From assembly GCA_028724185.1 (NCBI GenBank), contig JAQYDN010000006.1:1-64000 (forward strand): a DNA stretch of 64,000 nt, written 5' to 3'. The DNA comes from Bacillota bacterium (GTDB lineage: Bacteria > Bacillota > Clostridia > Tissierellales > Peptoniphilaceae). Below are positions 55,488 to 64,000 of this stretch, piece by piece. The notes below the pieces were generated by a model that was given only the letters and a program-made list of their open reading frames with translations, ran no database searches and was not told where the DNA came from. A program made the translations under genes and the position numbers. The stretch's first letter is position 1. Every line of letters starts with the position of its first letter.

Positions 55488-56720
55488 CTACGAGAGCGCC
55501 CAGTTTCCGTCTCTGAAGACGGGAATCGTCTCGCCGCTCGCCGTCTCGCCCGTAATCTCCATGTCCTTTGAGCCGACCATGAAGTCGACGTGCACCAAGC
55601 TGTCGTTGACGCCGAGTTGTCGAAGTTCCTCTTTCGATTTGCCTTCCGAGTCCTTTAAACACGTCGGATACGCGCGGCCCAAGGCAAGGTGGCACGACGC
55701 GTTTTCGTCAAAGAGCGTGTTGTAAAACAGTTGGTTCCGATTGGAGATCGGACTGTCGTAGGGGACCAGGGCGACCTCGCCCAGGCGGGAAGCCCCTTCG
55801 TCGGTCTCGAGCAAATGTTTTAACGTATCCCTTCCCGTCTCGGCGTCGAAATCTTCGACGCGGCCGTCTTTAAAGCGGAGGTGGAATCGGTCGATGACAT
55901 TGCCGTTATAGACGAGGGGCATCGTCGCGTAGACGACACCGTTGACGCCGCCGAGATGCGGCAGCGTAAAGACTTCTTCGGTGGGAATATTCGCGACGAA
56001 ATCGCGGCCGTCCGGCGTCTTGCTGCCGCCGCCCGCCCAAAGATGTCCTTCGGGAAGTTCGATCACAAGATCGGTGCCCAGGCCGTTTCGGTAGTGGAGC
56101 GATTTAAAACCGTAGTCGGTCATTTTTTCTGCGAGGCCGTCGACGCGCTCCATATGATCGCGCCACGTCGCGACCGAATCGTCTGTAACGCGCGACATAT
56201 CGAAGATGTCGTTCCAGAGTTTGAAAACGGCATCGTCCGGGTCCATGTCGGGATAAACCTTGTGTGCCCAAGCCTTCGTGGCGATGCCCGCGACCGTCCA
56301 GGGGTTTTGATCGCTCATCATGGCCTGCGAGTAAAATTCCATCGCCTTGCTGCGGTGCTTGGTCGACTCCTGTAATTTCTTGGGGTCGATCTGCTTAAGC
56401 AAGTCGGGGTTCGAGCCGGTGAAAGATAAAAATCCCGCGCCCTTTTCCAAGTAATAGCGATACATCTCCTTTTGAAAGTCGGGGACGTGATTTAAAACGT
56501 CCTCGGGAGCGTGCTTATATCGCAGCAGGGTCAAGTCGTCGTCCGACCACACGATGTGTACGTCGGATGCGCCGCTTTCGTAGGCGTGTTTGGCCGCCAA
56601 GACGGCGACATCGCGTCCTTCGAGAGGCGCGCGTATGACCAAAGCTTGTCCTTTTTTTATATGGATACCTACTTTTACGAGCATTTCCGCGTAGGCGTCC
56701 ATTCGTTGATTGAAATTCAT
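55488..56720 (-). CDS. Aminopeptidase, peptidase family M29
   Basis: A 410-residue M29 (AmpS/PepS-like) metal-dependent aminopeptidase acting in peptide use. The metal ligands are spread through the C-terminal half: AGGGSKTPDGRDFVANIPTEEVFTLPH near 242-268, then ALGRAYP and MVGSKDMEITG near 385-395. I use ATG 56720, preceded by AGGAGG; an in-frame extension to 56819 would add 33 unlikely residues. It is a single gene with an extended -10 promoter, divergent from rpsB. Confidence 0.92.
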   Translation of the reverse strand: MNFNQRMDAYAEMLVKVGIHIKKGQALVIRAPLEGRDVAVLAAKHAYESGASDVHIVWSDDDLTLLRYKHAPEDVLNHVPDFQKEMYRYYLEKGAGFLSFTGSNPDLLKQIDPKKLQESTKHRSKAMEFYSQAMMSDQNPWTVAGIATKAWAHKVYPDMDPDDAVFKLWNDIFDMSRVTDDSVATWRDHMERVDGLAEKMTDYGFKSLHYRNGLGTDLVIELPEGHLWAGGGSKTPDGRDFVANIPTEEVFTLPHLGGVNGVVYATMPLVYNGNVIDRFHLRFKDGRVEDFDAETGRDTLKHLLETDEGASRLGEVALVPYDSPISNRNQLFYNTLFDENASCHLALGRAYPTCLKDSEGKSKEELRQLGVNDSLVHVDFMVGSKDMEITGETASGETIPVFRDGNWALS

Positions 56721-56742
56721 AAATCCTCCTTTTACGAGCTTG

Positions 56743-56751
56743 AGTATATCA
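56743..56751 (-). promoter_or_regulatory. Extended -10 promoter for the M29 aminopeptidase
   Basis: On the minus strand the sequence reads TGATATACT, about 23 bases before the start codon. No clear -35 box. Confidence 0.45.
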
Positions 56752-56770
56752 CAAAATGCCGAGCGAATCC

Positions 56771-56799
56771 TTGCAGAGTAAAAAGGAGCATGGTACAAT
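56771..56799 (+). promoter_or_regulatory. Promoter of rpsB-tsf
   Basis: TTGCAG (56771-56776), 17-base spacer, TACAAT (56794-56799). The leader is about 90 bases. I see no recognised ribosomal-protein binding element in it. Confidence 0.65.
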
Positions 56800-56896
56800 A
56801 AGGAAGTACAAATACGCACATGCGACGAGAATAAGGTTGTTGCCTCAGGGTTATCTTATTTTGAAGTCGTATGGAGGATTAAACACGGAGGTTAAA

Positions 56897-57676
56897 ATGT
56901 CTGTAGTATCAATGAAAAGTCTGTTAGAAGCAGGTGTTCACTTCGGTCACCAAACCAGAAGATGGAACCCCAAGATGAAAAAGTACATCTTCACCGAACG
57001 CAACGGTATTTATATTATCGACTTACAAAAAACCGTTAAGAAGATCGAAGATGCTTACGATTTCGTCCGCGAAACCGTTCAAAACGGCGGCCAAGTATTA
57101 TTCGTCGGAACCAAGAAACAAGCGCAAGACGCTATCGAAAAAGAAGCCAAGCGTTGCGGCGAGTTCTACATCAACCAACGTTGGTTAGGCGGTTTACTCA
57201 CCAACTATCAAACGATCAACAAGAGAATTGCCCGCTTAAAAGATCTCGAGGCAATGGAAACCGACGGTCGTTTCGAAGTTCTTCCCAAAAAAGAAGTCAT
57301 CGGCTTGCGCCGCGAAAGAGAACGTCTTGAAAAATTCCTCGGCGGCATTAAAGATATGAACGGTCTTCCCGACGTCATGTACGTCGTCGACCCGAAGAAG
57401 GAAAATATCGCAGTCAAAGAAGCACAGAAGTTGGGGATTCCCATCGTCGGCATTCTCGATACCAACTGCGACCCCGATGAACTGGATTACCCGATCCCCG
57501 GCAATGACGATGCGATTCGCGCCGTAAAATTGATTACGGAGACGATGGCAAACGCCGTTCTCGAAGGCAAGCAAGGTGCTCAAGACGATGCAGAAGTTGA
57601 AACCGAGCAACAATCCACGGAAGAAACTGAAAATCAAATCACGGATAGTGCGGCTGAAACAGAAGAACAAGAATAA
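56897..57676 (+). CDS. rpsB: 30S ribosomal protein S2
   Basis: A 259-residue S2. [22 protein letters not shown] at 6-27 (quoted in parts: [15 protein letters not shown]) and [14 protein letters not shown] are diagnostic. [12 protein letters not shown] and [11 protein letters not shown] follow. The last ~30 residues are an acidic tail rich in Glu and Thr. ATG 56897 is chosen for the GGAGG site and the family start; the open frame extends further upstream without support. Confidence 0.96.
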   Translation: MSVVSMKSLLEAGVHFGHQTRRWNPKMKKYIFTERNGIYIIDLQKTVKKIEDAYDFVRETVQNGGQVLFVGTKKQAQDAIEKEAKRCGEFYINQRWLGGLLTNYQTINKRIARLKDLEAMETDGRFEVLPKKEVIGLRRERERLEKFLGGIKDMNGLPDVMYVVDPKKENIAVKEAQKLGIPIVGILDTNCDPDELDYPIPGNDDAIRAVKLITETMANAVLEGKQGAQDDAEVETEQQSTEETENQITDSAAETEEQE

Positions 57677-57684
57677 TGAAATTT

Positions 57685-57720
57685 ATAAGAGTTCTAAGCC
57701 AACAGAACTCTTATTTTTTT
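57685..57720 (+). terminator. Terminator-like hairpin between rpsB and tsf
   Basis: ATAAGAGTTCT (57685-57695) pairs perfectly with AGAACTCTTAT (57704-57714), followed by a T run. It lies inside an otherwise conserved operon, so it may attenuate tsf or act as a partial terminator. Confidence 0.75.
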
Positions 57721-57751
57721 GAGAATTATAAATAGCGAAAGGGGTATAAAA

Positions 57752-58396
57752 ATGGAAATCACAGCAAAAATGGTAAAGGAACTTAGAGACAAGACCGGCG
57801 CAGGTATGATGGACTGCAAAAAAGCCCTCAAAGAGGCCGAAGGGGATATCGATCGCGCAGTCGACATCTTGCGCGAACAAGGTTTAAGCAAAGTCGCTAA
57901 GAAGAGCGACCGTATCGCCGCTGAAGGCATCGTCGAAAGCTACGTTCATAACAACCGCATCGGCGTTTTAATCGAAGTTAACTCCGAAACCGACTTCGTC
58001 GCCAAAAACGAAGACTTTAGAGAATTTGTCCGCGATATGGCGATGCAAGTAGCTGCTACAAACCCGAAATATGTCACGCGCGAAGAAGTACCCGAAGAGG
58101 AACTCGATCACGAGCGTTCCGTATTGAAAGAACAAGCGTTAAACGAAGGAAAACCCGAACACATCGTCGAAAAGATGGTCGAAGGTCGCTTGGAAAAATT
58201 CTATAAAGAAATTGTCCTCTTGGATCAAGATTTCATCAAAGACCCCGACGTCACCGTCAACGAACTCTTAACCAACCTTATTTCGACGATCGGTGAAAAA
58301 ATCAGCATTCGCCGCTTCTGCCGTTACGAAGTAGGCGAGGGCATGGAAAAACGCAGCGAAGACTTCGCCGAAGAAGTCGCAAAACAAATGAAGTAG
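57752..58396 (+). CDS. tsf: Elongation factor Ts
   Basis: The GDP-exchange factor of EF-Tu. The 214-residue length is the short form common in Gram-positives. [18 protein letters not shown] at 8-25 and [15 protein letters not shown] near 75-89 are diagnostic; the C-terminal [10 protein letters not shown] segment matches. ATG 57752 follows AAAGGGG. It starts after the hairpin that follows rpsB. Confidence 0.95.
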   Translation: MEITAKMVKELRDKTGAGMMDCKKALKEAEGDIDRAVDILREQGLSKVAKKSDRIAAEGIVESYVHNNRIGVLIEVNSETDFVAKNEDFREFVRDMAMQVAATNPKYVTREEVPEEELDHERSVLKEQALNEGKPEHIVEKMVEGRLEKFYKEIVLLDQDFIKDPDVTVNELLTNLISTIGEKISIRRFCRYEVGEGMEKRSEDFAEEVAKQMK

Positions 58397-58410
58397 ACCG
58401 GATCGCGACC

Positions 58411-59118
58411 ATGGAGCCTAAATATAAGAGAATTGTCTTAAAACTGAGTGGGGAAGCCATGGCGGGCGAAAAGGGAATCGGCATCGATTCTTCTACCGTC
58501 AGACTTTATGCCGAGGAAATTAAAAAAATTTCCGCCGAAGGCGTCGAAACGTGCATCGTCGTAGGCGGGGGAAATTTTTGGCGCGGACGCGACAGTAAGG
58601 ACATGGACCGGGCGACGTCCGACTATATGGGCATGCTCGGCACCGTCATGAACGCGTTGGCCTTACAAGACGCGTTGGAACAGATGGATGTCGTTACGCG
58701 CGTTATGACCGCCATCGAAATGAAAGAAGTGGCGGAACCCTATATCCGTCGACGCGCCATCAGGCACTTGGAAAAGGGACGCGTCGTCATCTTCTCGGGC
58801 GGCATCGGCAATCCCTATTTCTCGACGGATACGACTGCGGCGCTTCGCGCGGCGGAAATCGACGCCGAAGTGATTCTGCTCGCGAAAAAAGGCGTCGACG
58901 GCATCTACGACTCCGACCCCAATGTCAACGAAGATGCGGTTAAATTTGAGCGTTTGACGTACTTCGATATTCTCAGTAAAAATCTGAAAATTATGGACTC
59001 TACGGCGACATCTCTATGCATGGAAAATGAGATTCCTCTCATTGTATTCGGCATCGATGAATCGCACAATATATATGATGCGGCGATGGGTAAACAATTA
59101 GGAACCTGTGTGAAATAA
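58411..59118 (+). CDS. pyrH: UMP kinase
   Basis: A hexameric UMP kinase of the amino-acid kinase fold, 235 residues. [14 protein letters not shown] near 5-18, [11 protein letters not shown] near 48-58, [18 protein letters not shown] near 70-87 and [14 protein letters not shown] near 129-142 are typical. It lies 14 bases after tsf and 11 before frr. Confidence 0.96.
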   Translation: MEPKYKRIVLKLSGEAMAGEKGIGIDSSTVRLYAEEIKKISAEGVETCIVVGGGNFWRGRDSKDMDRATSDYMGMLGTVMNALALQDALEQMDVVTRVMTAIEMKEVAEPYIRRRAIRHLEKGRVVIFSGGIGNPYFSTDTTAALRAAEIDAEVILLAKKGVDGIYDSDPNVNEDAVKFERLTYFDILSKNLKIMDSTATSLCMENEIPLIVFGIDESHNIYDAAMGKQLGTCVK

Positions 59119-59129
59119 GGAGGATATGT

Positions 59130-59690
59130 ATGGAGTTTAACGACGTTAAAAAGGATATTCGCACTAAAACCCAAAAGACGATGGAGCGTTTACAGGAAGA
59201 GCTGGCGTCGGTTCGCGCTGGCAAAGCCAATCCGTCGCTTCTCGACCGAATTACGGTAGAAGCCTACGGCCAACGCACGCCCCTCAATCAAATTGCGGGC
59301 ATCAGCGCCCCGGAAGCCAGACTTCTGACCATTCAACCTTGGGATCCTTCTCTGATACCCGCCATCGAAAAAGAGATTTTAAAATCAGATCTCGGTTTAA
59401 ACCCGTCGAACGACGGAAAATTAATCCGCCTCGTCATTCCCGCGCTGACCGAGGAAAGGCGAAAAGAACTCATTAAAGTCGTCGGAAAAGACTCCGAACA
59501 GTCGAAAGTGGCGGTTAGAAATATTCGCCGCGACGCCATCGACAACGTCAAAAAGGCGGAAAAGAATAAAGAAATTTCCGAAGATGAATTGAAAACTTAT
59601 GAAGAAGAAATTCAAAAATTAATCGACGATGCGATCAAAGAGATCGACGAGATTGTAAAATCGAAGGAAGATGAATTACTGGAAATTTAA
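59130..59690 (+). CDS. frr: Ribosome recycling factor
   Basis: A 186-residue RRF that splits post-termination ribosomes with [20 protein letters not shown] near 27-43, [14 protein letters not shown] near 72-85 and [21 protein letters not shown] near 130-150 (in parts) are diagnostic. Confidence 0.95.
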   Translation: MEFNDVKKDIRTKTQKTMERLQEELASVRAGKANPSLLDRITVEAYGQRTPLNQIAGISAPEARLLTIQPWDPSLIPAIEKEILKSDLGLNPSNDGKLIRLVIPALTEERRKELIKVVGKDSEQSKVAVRNIRRDAIDNVKKAEKNKEISEDELKTYEEEIQKLIDDAIKEIDEIVKSKEDELLEI

Positions 59691-59703
59691 ATGAAACTAA
59701 ATA

Positions 59704-59730
59704 GAACCCCCTTGGGGGTTCTTTCTTTTT
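59704..59730 (+). terminator. Rho-independent terminator after frr
   Basis: GAACCCCC (59704-59711) pairs perfectly with GGGGGTTC (59714-59721), then TTTCTTTTT. Confidence 0.85.
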
Positions 59731-59740
59731 AGGAGGAATT

Positions 59741-60454
59741 ATGGATTCTGATAAAAAAGAAATGCCGAAACATGTCGGAATTATCATGGACGGCAACGGT
59801 CGGTGGGCAAAAAAACGCAATTTACCGAGAACCTACGGCCACAAAGAGGGCGTCAAACGCGTGTTGGATATTGTCAGGGCCGGCTACAAAATGGGTATAC
59901 CTTATTTGTCGTTGTTCGCTTTCTCGACGGAAAATTGGAAGCGTCCGCAAAAAGAAATCGACAATCTCATGTTTCTCCTGCGGACCTTTCTCGTCGAACA
60001 CGTCGGCGAACTCGAAGAAAACGGCGTGCGGTTGAATGTCATGGGAGATCTCTCCGCCCTCAATGAGAAGACGTCGCGTCTCGTTTACGAGGCGTTGAAT
60101 CGAACGTCGAAGGGCGATAAAATGATCTTGAACATCGGTCTTAATTACGGCGGTCAGGATGAAATCGTCTTGGCGGCAAAAAAAATCGCAGAAGCGGTAA
60201 AAGAGGGTTCGGTCGGCGTGGAAGAGATCGATTCGTCGCTTTTTGAATCATATCTCTACACCAAAGGCCAACCGCCCCTCGATCTGCTTATCCGACCGAG
60301 CGGCGAACTCAGGGTCAGCAACTTTATGTTGTATCAAATGGCGTACAGTGAATTTTGGTTTTCAAATGTACTGTGGCCCGATTTTACGGAATCCGAATTC
60401 AAGAAAGCTATCGACGACTACCAAAGGCGCGATAGGAGATTTGGGGGTCTGTAA
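59741..60454 (+). CDS. uppS: Isoprenyl transferase (undecaprenyl diphosphate synthase)
   Basis: A cis-prenyltransferase making the C55 lipid carrier of cell-wall synthesis. GIIMDGNGRWAKKRNLPRTYGH near 13-34 holds the catalytic Asp and the FPP-binding Arg. YLSLFAFSTENWKRP near 59-73 and LLIRPSGELRVSNFM near 185-199 are present. Length 237. AGGAGG precedes the ATG. It starts a new unit with cdsA after the frr terminator. Confidence 0.96.
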   Translation: MDSDKKEMPKHVGIIMDGNGRWAKKRNLPRTYGHKEGVKRVLDIVRAGYKMGIPYLSLFAFSTENWKRPQKEIDNLMFLLRTFLVEHVGELEENGVRLNVMGDLSALNEKTSRLVYEALNRTSKGDKMILNIGLNYGGQDEIVLAAKKIAEAVKEGSVGVEEIDSSLFESYLYTKGQPPLDLLIRPSGELRVSNFMLYQMAYSEFWFSNVLWPDFTESEFKKAIDDYQRRDRRFGGL

Positions 60455-61228
60455 TTGAGTGATTTATTGAAGCGAGTGCTTACGGCGGTTGTCTTATTCG
60501 TCGTTCTGGGACCCATCGTATTTATCGGAGGGAAGCTCCTTGAATTCGCGGTATTGTTCTTTTCGCTGGAATTGTGTCACGAATTGATCGGGGCATTTAA
60601 GCACAAGGGTTACTATATTCCGGAGCACTACATCTTATTTTCATGCGTGATCCATTTCGTGGTCTTTGAACTTCAATGGCCGGCTTTTTTAGCGTTTAGT
60701 GTCTCCACATTTTTACTCGTACTCTTCTTCTTGAGACATGAAGATTTTACATTGGACGACGCGGGAATCTGCCTTTTGATTTTGGTCTATATTCCCTATT
60801 TTCTATTTCCGATCATCTATCTCGATGATACGTATTATCTATATCTGGTCTTTATCATCGCGATCTTTACCGACACCTTCGCTTACTTTACGGGAAGGGC
60901 ATTCGGCAAACACAAGCTGTGTCCTTCCATCAGTCCGAATAAAACGGTGGAAGGCGCCGTCGGTGCCGTGATCGGTACGGAAATCGTCGGCCTTATTTAC
61001 TGTGCGGTCGTCGGATTGGGCGTCACCCTTCCGCACATCTTATTTATCGGCGTCGCGTCGGTGACGGCTCAACTCGGAGATTTGTTTGCCTCGAAAATTA
61101 AACGCTCGACGGGTATTAAAGATTTCGGGCACTTTTTACCCGGTCACGGCGGATTTTTAGACCGCTTCGACAGCATTCTCATGATCATCCCGATGGTCTA
61201 TATGTTGTACCGTTTCCCGTTGTTATAG
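60455..61228 (+). CDS. cdsA: Phosphatidate cytidylyltransferase
   Basis: Makes CDP-diacylglycerol. The 257-residue protein has seven to eight hydrophobic segments. The C-terminal CdsA signature is clear: SPNKTVEGAVGAVIGT near 168-183 and SKIKRSTGIKDFGHFLPGHG with FLDRFDS near 210-238. It begins with TTG directly after the uppS stop codon. rseP follows at 8 bases, where dxr is commonly found. Confidence 0.95.
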   Translation: MSDLLKRVLTAVVLFVVLGPIVFIGGKLLEFAVLFFSLELCHELIGAFKHKGYYIPEHYILFSCVIHFVVFELQWPAFLAFSVSTFLLVLFFLRHEDFTLDDAGICLLILVYIPYFLFPIIYLDDTYYLYLVFIIAIFTDTFAYFTGRAFGKHKLCPSISPNKTVEGAVGAVIGTEIVGLIYCAVVGLGVTLPHILFIGVASVTAQLGDLFASKIKRSTGIKDFGHFLPGHGGFLDRFDSILMIIPMVYMLYRFPLL

Positions 61229-61236
61229 GAGGTTAT

Positions 61237-62235
61237 ATGGCAACTATTTTAGGTTCTATCTTTGTCTTTGTATTGATTATTGCGCTGCACGAATTCGGCC
61301 ACTTTGCCATGGCCAAATTCGTCGGCATACGCGTCAATGAATTTTCAATCGGCATGGGACCTTTGCTAGCGAAACGTCAAAAAAACGAAACGCAATACAG
61401 CCTTCGCGCCATCCCCATGGGAGGGTATGTCGCGATGGAAGGCGAGGAGAGCGATTCCGACGATCCGCGGGCGTTTAACAATGCGCGCTTGCCGCATCGC
61501 GCGGCGGTCGTCGCGAGCGGGGCGATGATGAACTTCGTACTCGCCGTCGTCGCCTTTATGCTCTTTATGCTGATCAGCGGCTATCCCACGACGGTCGTCC
61601 AAGACGTCCTTCCCAATTCTCCGGCCTACGAAGCGGGAATTCGACAGGGAGACGAATTGCTTTCGATCGACGGGAAGAAAGTTGAGGATTGGGACGCGTT
61701 TTCAAAGACGATTGCCTCCTCGGAAGGTTTGACCACCATCGGATTTAAGCGCGGAAGCGACATCGAGAAAGTCGAGGTGACGCCTAAGCAAAAAGACGGG
61801 CGCAGCTACGTCGGGATTCAACCCACAAGCGAGAGACATCCGCTCAGAGCCATCAAGGACGGTTTTACGATGACGGGAAAGACGGTCGCGCTCGTGTTCA
61901 ATGTCTTGGGTCAGCTCTTTCGCGGCGACCTCGGCGTCGATAAGCTATCCGGGCCGGTCGGCGTCGTAAAAATCATCGGCGATTCCGCCAAGTTCGGATT
62001 TTCATCTCTGATGTTTATTACCGCCTATATTTCCGCGAACTTGGGTCTGATGAATTTGCTGCCCATCCCGGCGTTGGACGGAGGGAAGTTGTTATTTTTA
62101 CTCATCGAAGGCATTAGCGGAAAACCCGTCAACGAAAAAGTTGAAACGTCGTTATCCGTCGTAAGTTTTGTTTTGCTTTTCGGACTGATGATCTATGTTA
62201 CGATATTCGGAGACTTAGCACGATTTATACATTAG
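61237..62235 (+). CDS. rseP: RIP metalloprotease RseP
   Basis: A site-2 intramembrane protease with a PDZ domain. HEFGH is near residues 18-22, GMGPLL near 40, and the PDZ part PNSPAYEAGIRQGDELLSIDG near 124-144 (in parts). NLLPIPALDGGKLLFLL near 277-293 holds the third zinc ligand. Length 332 is usual. It sits in the cdsA-rseP-ispG-polC order. Confidence 0.95.
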   Translation: MATILGSIFVFVLIIALHEFGHFAMAKFVGIRVNEFSIGMGPLLAKRQKNETQYSLRAIPMGGYVAMEGEESDSDDPRAFNNARLPHRAAVVASGAMMNFVLAVVAFMLFMLISGYPTTVVQDVLPNSPAYEAGIRQGDELLSIDGKKVEDWDAFSKTIASSEGLTTIGFKRGSDIEKVEVTPKQKDGRSYVGIQPTSERHPLRAIKDGFTMTGKTVALVFNVLGQLFRGDLGVDKLSGPVGVVKIIGDSAKFGFSSLMFITAYISANLGLMNLLPIPALDGGKLLFLLIEGISGKPVNEKVETSLSVVSFVLLFGLMIYVTIFGDLARFIH

Positions 62236-62250
62236 AAAGGACGAGATTTC

Positions 62251-63303
62251 TTGGCAACTTATACGAGACAAATTGCCGTCGGCGACGTCTTGATCGGAGG
62301 AGGAGCCCCCGTCAGTGTTCAGTCGATGACGAATACGAAGACGAAAGATGCGCACTCGACGATCGAACAAATTCATCGTTTGGAAGAGGCGGGCTGCGAT
62401 ATTATACGTCTCGCCGTAAACGACGATGACGATGCAAAGGCGCTCGATACGATTATTCCGGCGATCCGTATTCCCGTCATCGCCGAAATTCAATTCGATT
62501 ACCGTTTGGCGCTTTATGCCGTCGAACATCGCGTTCACGGTTTAAGGCTCAATCCGGGAAATATCGGAGCGGAGTGGAAGATTAAAGAAGTCGCCGAAGC
62601 CTGTAAAGACGCCGGCATCTCGATTCGCGTCGGCGTCAACTCGGGTTCGGTTAAAGAGGAATTCATCGAGAAATACCACGGAATCAATCCCAATTCCATC
62701 GTCGAATCCGCGTTGGAAGAAATTGATATTCTAGAAAAATACAACTTGCGCGATATTAAAGTTTCCTTAAAATCGTCCGACGTGCGCCAATCCGTCGAAA
62801 GCTATCGACAGTTTGCGAAAGTGTCCGACTATCCTCTGCACCTCGGGATTACCGAGGCGGGGTCCCGTATGAGCGGCATCGTCAAGTCGTCGGTGGGGAT
62901 TGGCGCGCTCTTACTCGACGATATCGGCGACACCATCCGCGTCTCTTTGACGGGGGACCCGGTCGAGGAAGTGCGATGCGGAATTCAAATTCTAAAGAGC
63001 ATCGGCCTTCGAAATGACGGCGTCGACATCGTCTCCTGCCCGACCTGTGGTCGGACGGAGATCGATTTAATCGGCATCGCCGAAGAAGCCGAAAAGCGTC
63101 TGGAAGCTATCGGCTACCAAGGCAAGGTTGCCATCATGGGATGTCGCGTCAACGGACCCGGCGAAGCGAGAGAAGCCGACTACGGCATTACCGGCGGCAA
63201 CGGACGCGGCGTCATCTTTAAAAAGGGCGAAGTGATTCGATCGGTCGACGAAGCGAAATTGATCGATGCGCTCATCGACGTCATAGAGAGGGATCGATTG
63301 TAA
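62251..63303 (+). CDS. ispG: 4-hydroxy-3-methylbut-2-enyl diphosphate synthase (flavodoxin/ferredoxin)
   Basis: An iron-sulfur enzyme of the MEP isoprenoid pathway, just before IspH. PVSVQSMTNTKTKDA near 22-36, GITEAGS near 203 and the cluster cysteines in VSCPTCGRTEIDL near 256-268 and AIMGCRVNGPGEA near 291-303 are present. Length 350. It starts with TTG at 62251 (AAAGGA upstream). The stop overlaps the polC ATG (TAATG). Confidence 0.96.
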   Translation: MATYTRQIAVGDVLIGGGAPVSVQSMTNTKTKDAHSTIEQIHRLEEAGCDIIRLAVNDDDDAKALDTIIPAIRIPVIAEIQFDYRLALYAVEHRVHGLRLNPGNIGAEWKIKEVAEACKDAGISIRVGVNSGSVKEEFIEKYHGINPNSIVESALEEIDILEKYNLRDIKVSLKSSDVRQSVESYRQFAKVSDYPLHLGITEAGSRMSGIVKSSVGIGALLLDDIGDTIRVSLTGDPVEEVRCGIQILKSIGLRNDGVDIVSCPTCGRTEIDLIGIAEEAEKRLEAIGYQGKVAIMGCRVNGPGEAREADYGITGGNGRGVIFKKGEVIRSVDEAKLIDALIDVIERDRL

Positions 63304-64000
63304 TGCGACAAATCGGCGGTTCATCCGAACAAGCGTTGACGGAATTTTTATCGAAGGAGAATCCGTCTATTTCAAAACTTGTCTACCACAAGCGTAAAAA
63401 GACGATCACCGTGTACATGGACGGTCGAGAGGACGATCGTTGTCGTGATCTGAAAGAATTGATGGCCTCGTGTTATGCGGGGCTTTCGATTAACATTCAC
63501 GCGGAAAAACCGTCCATCGCGGCGAAGGAGATGAGTCGCGACGAAATTTATCAATTCGTACGGGAACAAGTGACCTCGTCGGAGGCGTGGTTTAACAAAG
63601 ATTGCTTTCAATTAGAGGCGAATATTTTGACGATTCGCGTTCCGAATGCCACGGTCGAGAAAAATATCTCTTCTTTGCCGCTGAGCGACATGCTGTATGA
63701 AAAGACGGGCGTATTGTATAAGATCAATTGTTGTCTGCCCGAGGATCACTGCGCACTGAGCGATTTGAGCGAAAAAATCGATACCGAGGAGACCGCCTTT
63801 CGGACAAAATTTGAAAAAGAGGTCGTAAAAACGACCGCCACAGAATCCCCTAAAAGTAAGGAGAGTGGCGGCGTCTACGCCTACGGCAAAGACAAATTTG
63901 AGGCCGTAACGCCGCTCGACATGTGTCGCCCCGGCGAAATGGTCACCGTGTCGGGGGTCATCTTTTCGCAGGAATCGCGACCCATTAAAAACGACAAGAC
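63303..64000 (+). CDS. polC: DNA polymerase III PolC, N-terminal part
   Basis: The first 232 codons of the Gram-positive replicative polymerase PolC, which continues beyond the window; a full protein is usually near 1430 residues. The region shown matches the N-terminal domain and the start of the OB-fold domain (VSGVIFSQESRPIKNDK near 216-232). The gene order rseP-ispG-polC is standard for Bacillota. The ATG at 63303 shares bases with the ispG stop codon. Confidence 0.92.
   Translation, partial: MRQIGGSSEQALTEFLSKENPSISKLVYHKRKKTITVYMDGREDDRCRDLKELMASCYAGLSINIHAEKPSIAAKEMSRDEIYQFVREQVTSSEAWFNKDCFQLEANILTIRVPNATVEKNISSLPLSDMLYEKTGVLYKINCCLPEDHCALSDLSEKIDTEETAFRTKFEKEVVKTTATESPKSKESGGVYAYGKDKFEAVTPLDMCRPGEMVTVSGVIFSQESRPIKNDK

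Noticed and set aside
56800..56896. Possible autoregulatory leader for S2 upstream of rpsB.
   Set aside because: About 90 bases of leader exist but I could not find a convincing conserved hairpin set.

Overview
The window is core chromosome of a low-to-mid GC Gram-positive anaerobe (Bacillota, most like the Tissierellia / Peptoniphilaceae group of anaerobic cocci). The evidence is the PolC-type replicase, the priA-def-fmt-rsmB-rlmN-stp-prkC-rsgA-rpe-thiN cluster, an IspH fused to ribosomal-S1 repeats, the CdaA/CdaR c-di-AMP pair and an acetate kinase. The sporulation gene spoVM, which sits beside thiN/rpmB in Bacillus, is absent, which fits a non-sporulating coccus. The genus cannot be fixed from the sequence. 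The DNA is unusually rich in CpG and TCGA words for this group.

Layout: 1-183 is the tail of an ADP-ribosylglycohydrolase gene. It is followed by ychF (minus) and a two-gene ABC exporter whose ATPase is degenerate and carries a long acidic tail. From 3.9 to 6.2 kb lie a Cof-type HAD phosphatase, rbgA and rnhB. A long, tightly overlapping run from 6.27 to 22.14 kb carries asp23, nusB, xseAB, ispA, tlyA, recN, a Nudix gene, two nucleoside phosphorylases, a site-2 protease, scpAB, rluB, mnmM, a flavoprotein, cmk, plsC and ispH-S1. Next come a DUF5317 membrane protein with cdaA and cdaR (c-di-AMP synthesis), guaB, purE, fhs and a TrpR-like regulator.

A minus-strand rqcH faces that block. A structured 400-base intergenic region separates rqcH from the gmk-rpoZ-coaBC operon, which leads into the priA to thiN cluster (33.4-44.9 kb). 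A minus-strand D-2-hydroxyacid dehydrogenase and rpmB interrupt before asp23-2, a FakA-like kinase gene, recG, rsmD, coaD and a coiled-coil protein gene. After tmcAL (minus) come ackA, yceD and rpmF, then an M29 aminopeptidase (minus). The window ends in rpsB-tsf-pyrH-frr-uppS-cdsA-rseP-ispG and the first 232 codons of polC.

Most genes serve translation and ribosome assembly, replication and repair, envelope lipid and isoprenoid synthesis, and nucleotide salvage. Many neighbours overlap by 4-20 bases, so translation is probably coupled. No tRNA or rRNA genes, CRISPR arrays, insertion sequences or prophage were seen. No clear new multi-gene system is present. The best leads are the degenerate ABC ATPase, an internal promoter plus internal start inside ispH-S1, and the structured rqcH-gmk intergenic region.
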